Shown here in pieces: positions 1 to 8,246 of a stretch of 64,000 nt of DNA; position 1 is the stretch's first letter; each line of letters opens with the position of its first letter. Origin of the DNA: Methanospirillum stamsii (GTDB lineage: Archaea; Halobacteriota; Methanomicrobia; Methanomicrobiales; Methanospirillaceae); contig NZ_CP176366.1 of the NCBI RefSeq assembly GCF_046244385.1, positions 62,001 through 126,000 on the forward strand, given 5' to 3'. The position numbers and the translations under genes were made by a program. A model generated the notes under the pieces. It saw nothing but the letters and a program-made list of their open reading frames with translations, had not been told where the DNA came from and searched no databases.

Positions 1-2
1 AT

Positions 3-2102
3 AGTTACATTGTTCGGCATGGATTTGGATATTCTGTTTTTAAGTCATGTAAAGGGGGAATTCTTACAGAACTAACAGTCTTTGTGTCAATCAACCTTCC
101 GGTGAAAGTTATGTCTCTTCGGATAAGAAACCAGTCCGGCCGGACCAGAACTCTGTCAGTCACCGGATATGTTGAATGGACTCTTGCAGAACTCAGATCA
201 AAATCACTTTTCTACGTGATTACAGAAACCGATAAGGATTCATGCGCAGTTTTTGCTAAAAATCCATATAATAATGAATTTCCAGGAAGAGTCGCATTTC
301 TTGATTCAAACATCGTTAGTCGCACCATAACCGGTGACCGGTATGAGTTCATCGGGAGAAACAGAGGACTAGATAAACCTGCAGGAATGGAACAGGTTCA
401 CTTATCAAATAAAGTTGGAGCCGGGCTTGATCCCTGTGCAGCGATGCAAGTTCCCTGTGAACTTACTGATGGTGAGGAACAGGAAATTATTTTTACCCTC
501 GGCGTGGGGAAAGATGATGAAGATGCAAAAAACCTTGTCAAACAAACCCGGGGAATAGGAAAAGCACGTGCAATGTTAAAAGAGTTGCATGAATATTGGA
601 ATGAAACGCTAAACCAGGTTAAAATCAGAACCCCTGATCCATCTGTGGATCTTCTCATGAATGGATGGCTCATATACCAGACAATTACCTGCAGACTCTG
701 GGCACGAACGGGATTTTATCAATCCGGAGGGGCATTCGGATTTCGGGATCAATTGCAGGACGTGATGGCTCTCATACATACAAGACCGGAACTTGTGAGA
801 GCACAACTTCTTCTCAATTCCGGACACCAGTTTGTTGAAGGGGATGTCCAGCACTGGTGGCACCCGCCAGGAAACCGGGGAGTCCGGACCAGATGCTCTG
901 ACGATTATTTATGGCTCCCATTTGTCACCTGTCGGTATGTACTAAGTACCAATGACACGGGAATTCTGGATGAACCAATACCTTATCTCGAAGGGAGGAA
1001 AATTCTCCCGGATGAGGATTCATATTATGACCTGCCAGGCAAATCCGGGGAATCTGGAACCTTATACGAACACTGCACCCGGGCAATCCGGTTCGGTTTA
1101 AAATTTGGAATACACGGCCTTCCTCTTATTGGAACCGGAGACTGGAATGATGGAATGAATCTGGTTGGTGCTGGAGGAAAAGGGGAGAGTGTATGGTTGG
1201 GATTTTTCCTTTATGATCTATTAATTCAATTTCAAAAAATTGCAGAATTGTATCATGATCCTGCATTTGCATCATTTTGTCTGACGAATGCCAGGGAGCT
1301 TAAGAAAAATCTGGAGATACATGGATGGGATGGGAAATGGAACCTTCGTGCATACTTTGACTCAGGCGAACCTCTTGGCTCTGTTACAAATCAGGAATGC
1401 AAGATAGATTCTATTGCACAAAGTTGGGCAGTTCTATCCGGTGCCATATCAGAAGAAAAAGCAATGTCCGCGATGGGTGCAGTGAAAGAGCTTCTTATCA
1501 GGCATGATGACAAGCTAATAACTCTCTTTACCCCTCCGTTTAACAACGACCCCATAGATCCAGGATATATCAAAGGATATGTCCCCGGGGTCAGGGAGAA
1601 CGGAGGGCATTATTCCCATGCTGCAATCTGGGTCGTGATGGCTTTTGCTGCATTGTGTGATCATGAAACCGCCTGGAGTTTGCTGCCACTTATTAATCCG
1701 GTTCATCATTGTAAAACACCTGTTGATGTGACGAAATACCGGGTCGAGCCGTACGTTATCGCCTCAGATATCTATGCTGCTCCTCCTCATACCGGTAGGG
1801 GAGGCTGGACCTGGTACTCTGGTTCTGCAGGGTGGATGTATACACTCATTCTGGAGTCACTTCTCGGATTAAGACTCACCGGAGAGATTATAACATTAGA
1901 ACCCTGTATTCCGGCAACATGGAAGTCATTTCAGATTGATTACCGATACCGGTCAACAATATATCATATTGAGGTAATGAATTCTGGCAGGGGATTACAG
2001 GTACAATCAGTTGATATTGATGGTATTTCCCAGGATGACAAAAAGATACATCTGATTGATGATCAAAGAGAACACTCAATAGTAATACATCTTGGAAATT
2101 AA
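3..2102 (+). CDS. GH94-type glycoside phosphorylase / cyclic glucan synthase C-terminal domain (5' end outside window)
   Basis: The reading frame is open to the left edge, and the residues before the first in-window GTG (84), such as HGFGYSVF and ELTVFV, match the family, so the gene starts outside the window. Family members phosphorolyse beta-linked disaccharides, or form the C-terminal part of NdvB-like cyclic beta-1,2-glucan synthases. The glycan-phosphorylase core is visible: FRDQLQDVMAL, HQFVEGDVQHWWHPP and the catalytic-acid motif GTGDWNDGMN, with the likely general acid Asp encoded at 1149-1151. An aromatic C-terminal stretch (GGWTWYSGSAGWMY) precedes the last beta-sandwich. It is cytoplasmic as far as visible. 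Whether an N-terminal glycosyltransferase precedes it cannot be seen. The family call is firm; the substrate is unknown. Confidence 0.88.
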   Translation, partial: SYIVRHGFGYSVFKSCKGGILTELTVFVSINLPVKVMSLRIRNQSGRTRTLSVTGYVEWTLAELRSKSLFYVITETDKDSCAVFAKNPYNNEFPGRVAFLDSNIVSRTITGDRYEFIGRNRGLDKPAGMEQVHLSNKVGAGLDPCAAMQVPCELTDGEEQEIIFTLGVGKDDEDAKNLVKQTRGIGKARAMLKELHEYWNETLNQVKIRTPDPSVDLLMNGWLIYQTITCRLWARTGFYQSGGAFGFRDQLQDVMALIHTRPELVRAQLLLNSGHQFVEGDVQHWWHPPGNRGVRTRCSDDYLWLPFVTCRYVLSTNDTGILDEPIPYLEGRKILPDEDSYYDLPGKSGESGTLYEHCTRAIRFGLKFGIHGLPLIGTGDWNDGMNLVGAGGKGESVWLGFFLYDLLIQFQKIAELYHDPAFASFCLTNARELKKNLEIHGWDGKWNLRAYFDSGEPLGSVTNQECKIDSIAQSWAVLSGAISEEKAMSAMGAVKELLIRHDDKLITLFTPPFNNDPIDPGYIKGYVPGVRENGGHYSHAAIWVVMAFAALCDHETAWSLLPLINPVHHCKTPVDVTKYRVEPYVIASDIYAAPPHTGRGGWTWYSGSAGWMYTLILESLLGLRLTGEIITLEPCIPATWKSFQIDYRYRSTIYHIEVMNSGRGLQVQSVDIDGISQDDKKIHLIDDQREHSIVIHLGN

Positions 2103-2310
2103 TATATCCTGATAGAATGACAGATATCACAGTAAATGCAGTGTATCAAATGATTAAACAAATTTTACGTAAATATTTTCAAAAACCATAATTATTATTT
2201 AATCAACATCATAATGGAGATACTAATCATCTTATGCTGGATTTCACATTGTTCCAACCATCAGAATCCACCTTTGAATATAATTTTGTAAAAACAGGGA
2301 ATATTACCTC

Positions 2311-5300
2311 ATGTCAGGATTATCCAAAGAAAAATCAGAACTGAGATCTATCCCAGAACGAAATAATAGTTCCCCACCTATTGTTGGAATTGGAGCATCA
2401 GCCGGAGGCCTTGAAGCTTTCGAAAAATTTTTTCATTCTGTTCCAATTGATACCGGGATAATTTATATTCTTGTCCCCCATCTTGATCCAGATCACGAGA
2501 GTATGCTCGTTGATATTCTCGGAAGAGTAACAAAATTATCTGTTCTTGAAGCGAAAGACCAGATGGAGGTTCATCCAAACCATGTTTACATTATTCCCCC
2601 GAACCGTGAGATGACTTTTTGCAAACGCAGGATTAATCTCAGCATTCCTGACACAGTTCATGGCCAGCCCATGAAAATTGATCTGTTCTTTCGTTCTCTC
2701 GCTGAAGAACTGGGAGATAGAGCCATAGGTATAATTTTCTCCGGTACCGGGACTGATGGAACCTTAGGTCTCCGGGCTATTCAGGGAGTTGGAGGACTTA
2801 CCTTTGTACAGGATCCAAAAACGGCAAAATATAACGGTATGCCATCGAGTGCAATAAATGCAGGATATGCAACATATGTTCTCCCGGTAGAACAGATCCC
2901 TGCCAGGCTTATTGATACTCTGAAGAATTTCTATGATCAAAAAACCGGGTTTTCCCTAGTTTCAAGTGAACCACCTGTATTAGACAAAAAAGAAGCATTG
3001 TCGCGGATACTACAAATTATCAAATCCAAAACCGGCCATGATTTCTCACAATACAAAAAGAGTACAATTCTGCGTAGAATTTCCAGGCGTATGTCAGTTC
3101 ATACCATAGAAGATCTGGATGGTTACGCTGGGTTTCTGCAGGAAAATTCAGAAGAAGTCAGAATTCTCTTTCGGGAATTGCTCATCAATGTTACCAGTTT
3201 TTTTCGTGACCCTGAAGCATTCGAATTTTTAAAAAATAAGGTTCTTTTAGATTTAATCAGAGTAAAAGAAAATTTTGAAGCATTCCGGGTCTGGGTGCCT
3301 GGTTGCGCAACTGGTGAAGAAGCATACTCACTTGCAATTATCATCAGAGAAGTACTTGATGAATTGGAGAAAGATTGTAAGGTCCAGATATACAGCACTG
3401 ATATCGCTGAAGATGTCATAGCCATCGCACGAAGGGGTTTTTATCCACCAAATATTGTTACGGATATCACTCCGGAACGCCTGAACAAATTCTTTGTCCG
3501 GGAAGAGACAGGATTTCAGGTTAAAAAGGAAATTAGGGAGATGGTAATTTACGCAACCCAGAATATCATCAGGGATCCTCCGTTCATCAAACTGGATCTC
3601 TTAAGTAGCCGTAATCTTCTCATTTATCTTGAACCAGAACTCCAGTCCAGAGTGATTCCCGCTTTTCATTATTCATTAAATCCGGGAGGAATACTATTCC
3701 TCTCGAGATCTGAGAGTGTTGGAACCCATCAGGATATATTTAAACCACTGAGTAGAAAGTGGAAGATCTACCAGGCGACAGGAATCAGAAGCCCGGTTCT
3801 GGCAACCATGGAAACCGCCCAAACTAATGGTATTTTATATCCACCCACATTTCATTCAGACATCCCATCCGGACACAAAGAGCCGAAAGTAGTCGAACTG
3901 ACAAAAAATGCATTACTTAAAGCCTACATCCCTCCATCCGTCGTAACAGATGAAGATGGAAATATTATCTATGTATATGGGGATACCGGAAAATTTCTTC
4001 GTCCGGCGCAGGGGCAGGCCACTTTGTCAGTTGTTGAGATGGCACGTGAAGGATTGCAATTAGAGCTCAGGTCTGCAATTACTATCGCAAAAACCAAGAA
4101 GACCATAGTTGTCAAAAAAGATCTGCAGGTGCGAACCAATGGTGGGTTTGAAACGGTTCATCTCGAAGTAAGGTCTGTAACAAGTTCAGAAACGACACAA
4201 AATATTCTGATTATCAGTTTTATTGTAAGCGATACAGATGACCTCGGGGAAGAATCCTTCAGGAAACAACATTCAGGCAAAAAACACATACAACCTGAAC
4301 CAATAAAAAAACTTGAGGAAGAACTCCAATATACAAAAGAAAACCTTAATGCCACTATCGAGGAGATGCAGGCCGCTAATGAAGAACTGCAATCAACCAA
4401 TGAGGAACTCCAGTCCACAAATGAGGAACTTGAAACATCAAAAGAGGAAATTCAATCCGTCAATGAAGAGATGATGACAGTAAACGCCGAATTACAGGCA
4501 AAAATCAGTCAACTTGCTGAAATGCAAAATGATATGAAAAATCTCCTGAGTAGTACAGGGATTGGGACAATCTTCCTTGATACTGATTTTGTCATTCGGT
4601 GGTTTACCCCTGAGGCAACAACGCTCTATAAACTCGTTGTTTCTGATGTAGGAAGAAAACTCTGTGATATCAAATCTATGATAGTACAGGATGATCTGAT
4701 TGAGGAAGCACAAATTGTCCTTGATTCTCTTGTTCCAAAAGAAAAAGAGATAAAGACAATGGATAATACATGGTTTCTGGTCAGAATTTTACCCTACCGG
4801 ACTCTTGAGAACGTTATCGACGGCATAGTGTTATCCTTTACCGATATTAACATTCGGAAAATTGCTGAAGAGGAAGTAATCCAGTCACGTGAGTATGCAG
4901 AGAATATCGTGAACACAATACGGGATCCTCTCCTTGTTCTGGACAAGAATTTAACCGTTGTGTCAGCGAGTCATTCGTATTATCGAATCTTTCATACATC
5001 AGCACCTGAAATAGAGGGGAAAAAACTTACAGAGATCAATAATAATCAATGGAACATCCCCCATCTAATCTCCCTTCTACAAACAATCCTGCCGGAAAAA
5101 ACCTCGTTTGAAGATATTGAAGTGAAACACATATTCCCGGACATTGGGGAGCGGATTTTAATTCTGAACGCACGTGTTTTAACGGGAAAAAACGGAGTAC
5201 CGGATCTAATCCTTTTAGCCATAGAAGATATTTCAGAATTAATTCGGACAAAAGAAGCCTTTGAAGAGGCAAACAAAAAATTAATTTTTCTTACAGGTCT

Positions 5301-5916
5301 GACCCGGCATGATATTATTAATCATATATCAGCCGTGGGGCTAACACTGGATTTGATTCAGGAAGAAAATGACCTTGAGGAGATTCATAAGTGGACTGCA
5401 TCTGCTGCTGGTGTATGTAAAAATATGGAGGCAACCATTGGATTTACCAGAGAATATGAGAGTTTTGGTACGATCTCAAGTGGATGGAAATTCATATACC
5501 CAATAATCGAATCCGCAAAAACAGAAATCCATTCTGAAAAGGTTGTGATTGAAAATCAGATCTCTCCTGACCTTGAGATATATGGAGAACCAATTCTTCG
5601 CAAAGTGTTTGTTACTCTGATGGAAAATGCAATCCGACATGGTGTGAACATTTCCAGAGTTAATTTTTCAGCTCATGAATCAGAAGGGACATGTATTATT
5701 ACCTGTGAGGATGATGGAGCAGGTATCCCAACCGATAAAAAAAAGAGGATTTTTAATCATGGTTATGGGAAACATACAGGAATCGGACTTTTTCTTGCCA
5801 GAGAGATTCTTTCTATCACGGGGATGTCCATCAGAGAATGTGGAATAGAAGGAAAAGGAGCAAAATTTGAGATTGTAATTCCAGCAGGTAAATTCAGAAT
5901 CACAAAAAAGGAATAA
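2311..5916 (+). CDS. CheB-CheR-PAS-histidine kinase fusion protein
   Basis: A 1201-residue multidomain signalling protein. Residues 20-205 form a CheB methylesterase domain with Ser30 in GIGASAGG, His57 and Asp149 (GTGTDGT) as the likely catalytic triad. Residues ~235-490 form a CheR methyltransferase (VPGCATGEEAYSLA). A coiled coil with repeated NEELQSTNEEL follows (~660-750). Two PAS-like segments lie at ~760-990. A kinase core ends the protein, with H-box TRHDIINH (His1000), N-box NAIRHG, DDGAGIP and GIGLFLAREIL. This architecture is known in bacteria and methanogens and probably couples chemotaxis-like methylation to a phosphorelay. No receiver domain is adjacent; the chemoreceptor on the opposite strand (6007-8115) is a possible partner. 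No membrane segment is seen. Confidence 0.92.
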   Translation: MSGLSKEKSELRSIPERNNSSPPIVGIGASAGGLEAFEKFFHSVPIDTGIIYILVPHLDPDHESMLVDILGRVTKLSVLEAKDQMEVHPNHVYIIPPNREMTFCKRRINLSIPDTVHGQPMKIDLFFRSLAEELGDRAIGIIFSGTGTDGTLGLRAIQGVGGLTFVQDPKTAKYNGMPSSAINAGYATYVLPVEQIPARLIDTLKNFYDQKTGFSLVSSEPPVLDKKEALSRILQIIKSKTGHDFSQYKKSTILRRISRRMSVHTIEDLDGYAGFLQENSEEVRILFRELLINVTSFFRDPEAFEFLKNKVLLDLIRVKENFEAFRVWVPGCATGEEAYSLAIIIREVLDELEKDCKVQIYSTDIAEDVIAIARRGFYPPNIVTDITPERLNKFFVREETGFQVKKEIREMVIYATQNIIRDPPFIKLDLLSSRNLLIYLEPELQSRVIPAFHYSLNPGGILFLSRSESVGTHQDIFKPLSRKWKIYQATGIRSPVLATMETAQTNGILYPPTFHSDIPSGHKEPKVVELTKNALLKAYIPPSVVTDEDGNIIYVYGDTGKFLRPAQGQATLSVVEMAREGLQLELRSAITIAKTKKTIVVKKDLQVRTNGGFETVHLEVRSVTSSETTQNILIISFIVSDTDDLGEESFRKQHSGKKHIQPEPIKKLEEELQYTKENLNATIEEMQAANEELQSTNEELQSTNEELETSKEEIQSVNEEMMTVNAELQAKISQLAEMQNDMKNLLSSTGIGTIFLDTDFVIRWFTPEATTLYKLVVSDVGRKLCDIKSMIVQDDLIEEAQIVLDSLVPKEKEIKTMDNTWFLVRILPYRTLENVIDGIVLSFTDINIRKIAEEEVIQSREYAENIVNTIRDPLLVLDKNLTVVSASHSYYRIFHTSAPEIEGKKLTEINNNQWNIPHLISLLQTILPEKTSFEDIEVKHIFPDIGERILILNARVLTGKNGVPDLILLAIEDISELIRTKEAFEEANKKLIFLTGLTRHDIINHISAVGLTLDLIQEENDLEEIHKWTASAAGVCKNMEATIGFTREYESFGTISSGWKFIYPIIESAKTEIHSEKVVIENQISPDLEIYGEPILRKVFVTLMENAIRHGVNISRVNFSAHESEGTCIITCEDDGAGIPTDKKKRIFNHGYGKHTGIGLFLAREILSITGMSIRECGIEGKGAKFEIVIPAGKFRITKKE

Positions 5917-6006
5917 TTTTTTCGCTTTTTTAAAAAGCCTGTTAATTTATATACTCATTATCGGAACACTTATTCTTTACCAGATACACCGGCAACCACC
6001 CCCGAA

Positions 6007-8115
6007 TCATTGAGTGCTGAACCTGCCCATGGACTGGGATATTCTGTCTATTGATGCTGTTGAATCGGTAATGACCCGGGTAATCTGGTCAAGGGCTGCA
6101 GATGCCTCTTCTGTAGCAGCAGATGAGTCAACCGCTTCTTTTGCAGCCTGTTCAATTAGATCCCCAAGTTCATTGACACTTGCAGTAACCTCCTCGACAG
6201 ATGCTGCCTGTTCCTCACTGGCTCCTGCCACTTCACCAACCCTGATTGAAACCGTTCCAATTGCTTCAGCAATTTTGTTAAATACCGTAAGGGTTTCTCT
6301 CACGGCAACATTTCCTTCTTCAACATCCACAAGAGATGTTTTCATGGACTCCGTCACTGCCTTGGATTTCCTTTGAAGGTCTGAAATGAGGGTCGCAATT
6401 TTTTCGGCTGATTTTTGAGATTCCAGGGCCAACGATTTCACTTCATCAGCAACAACCGCAAACCCAAGGCCTGCATCACCAGCCCGGGCTGCTTCAATGG
6501 CTGCATTGAGAGCCAAAAGATTGGTCTGGTCAGCAATAGAACTGATAACATTAACAATGGTCCCGATATCCTCCATCTGTTTTCCAATCTCACCAACGAC
6601 CTGATCAGTTTCATTGACAGAGCCGGAGATCTTTTGCATGCCTTTTTCTACCCTTCCAACCAGAGAGGATCCTTCCCGTGAGAGATTATCGGTTTCCTGG
6701 GTCAGGTTTGCTACTTCATTTGCCTGTCCTGCTACAGAACCAACGGTAACCGAAAGGTCACTCATCGCCTGAAGAACCTGTGATACACCTTCTCCACTCT
6801 TTTCAGAGAGATCACTGACAACAGAAGCATTATGTGCCAGGTTTTGAGCTCCGGCAGTAACCTCCTCGACACTGGCACTGGTCTCTTCCATTCCGGCAAG
6901 GAGTGAATCAACTTCCTTTTTGACCTGACCAATTGCCTGGCCGGTTTCGATACCAATTTTATTGAGTGAATCACGGAAAGGAATGAAATCCCCTTTTACC
7001 GTGACATTTGTACTGAATCTTGCAGAAAAATCCCCGAGTGCATATGCTCCGGCAAGGTTCATTGCTTCATTTACCGGACCAATGATATTATCAAGAGTAG
7101 TATTGATTCCAGCGATGATGTCACGGTAACCTCCCTTAAACTGATCAGCATCTCCCCGGATATTTAAATCCCCTTCTGCTGCTCCATTTGCGAGGGTTTT
7201 GGTCTCATCGATAAGACTGTTAATTGTTTCAGCGGTTAGCTTTAATGCAGGGCCGATTTCATCCCTCTCATCCATGATTGGGATAGATGACACTTTTTCT
7301 CCGCCGGCTATCTTTTTCATGATGCCGATAACTTCGTTCTGGAGATTATTTGCAAAATTATCCATGGTTCCGGAGAGTTCTCCAATCTCATCTTTCCTGG
7401 TCATTCCAAGTCTCATGCCGAGATGGCCGTGATTCATTTCTTCGATCATCTCAACAGTTTTTGAGAGAGGTCCGGTGATACTCCGGGTTAAAGCATATGC
7501 AAACCCGATACCAACTATAGCACCAATAATTGTGACAATAATCATGGAGGTTTTAGCTGTCTCGGCGTTACGATCATTTTCAGCTTTAATCTCTTCGGCA
7601 ACCTTAAGATTAGTCTCCATAAGGCTCGTAAGAGCAGTATTACACTGAGCCCGGTAATTTGCAAGAGGAGTCCCCGCCGAAAGAGAGGCTATGGCTTCAG
7701 GAATTTTGTTCTGTTTAACAAAGTCAATAGTTTTCATTGATTCCGAATAGTACCCTTTATAGGCAGTCTTAAAGGTCTCGAATATCTCTCGTTCTTCAGG
7801 ATTTAGATTAACCTTATCAATGAGAAGAGTCTGCTCATCAACAAGTTTTAATGCAGCATCTCCTGATGCCAGACTCACTTCCCGTTCTTCCGGAATTAGC
7901 ATAGCCTTGTATGCATCCCCACGGAATTGTGTGAATGCTCCGTTAATGACACCGATATACTGGATTGGAAGAAGGCGATCCTGGTACATTTGATCACTCT
8001 TATCTGCGAGATTACTGATGAAAACAAAGCCCACCCCGGCAATTATTAACATTATGACTATCGTAAGCAGAAATCCACCAATCAATTTCTTACCGATTTT
8101 CACATTTTCCAGCAT
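6007..8115 (-). CDS. Methyl-accepting chemotaxis protein
   Basis: A membrane chemoreceptor of about 702 residues. A short cytoplasmic start is followed by TM1 (LIGGFLLTIVIMLIIAGVGF), a four-helix-bundle-like extracellular domain of ~150 residues, TM2 (TSMIIVTIIGAIVGIGFAYA), HAMP-like segments and a long cytoplasmic signalling helix pair. The conserved hairpin IADQTNLLALNAAIEAARAG identifies the kinase-contact tip. The frame can start at a GTG at 8124, but GGTGA lies about 6 nt before the ATG at 8115, so that start is preferred. The ligand is unknown. It converges with the CheB-CheR-kinase gene, which may act on it (inference). Confidence 0.93.
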   Translation of the reverse strand: MLENVKIGKKLIGGFLLTIVIMLIIAGVGFVFISNLADKSDQMYQDRLLPIQYIGVINGAFTQFRGDAYKAMLIPEEREVSLASGDAALKLVDEQTLLIDKVNLNPEEREIFETFKTAYKGYYSESMKTIDFVKQNKIPEAIASLSAGTPLANYRAQCNTALTSLMETNLKVAEEIKAENDRNAETAKTSMIIVTIIGAIVGIGFAYALTRSITGPLSKTVEMIEEMNHGHLGMRLGMTRKDEIGELSGTMDNFANNLQNEVIGIMKKIAGGEKVSSIPIMDERDEIGPALKLTAETINSLIDETKTLANGAAEGDLNIRGDADQFKGGYRDIIAGINTTLDNIIGPVNEAMNLAGAYALGDFSARFSTNVTVKGDFIPFRDSLNKIGIETGQAIGQVKKEVDSLLAGMEETSASVEEVTAGAQNLAHNASVVSDLSEKSGEGVSQVLQAMSDLSVTVGSVAGQANEVANLTQETDNLSREGSSLVGRVEKGMQKISGSVNETDQVVGEIGKQMEDIGTIVNVISSIADQTNLLALNAAIEAARAGDAGLGFAVVADEVKSLALESQKSAEKIATLISDLQRKSKAVTESMKTSLVDVEEGNVAVRETLTVFNKIAEAIGTVSIRVGEVAGASEEQAASVEEVTASVNELGDLIEQAAKEAVDSSAATEEASAALDQITRVITDSTASIDRISQSMGRFSTQ

Positions 8116-8246
8116 TTCCATCACCTGATGATGTTCACTATGACATACATCTTTATAAAACAGATCATGATCATTACATACTTATGCGTGCTTTTCTATA
8201 ACCCATTATAAGAAATGCTTTACTTTCTCCGGTAAAATGGCTACAT

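Noticed and set aside
6014..7432. Several plus-strand frames opposite the chemoreceptor
   Set aside because: They are antisense shadows; the minus-strand MCP has complete domain support.
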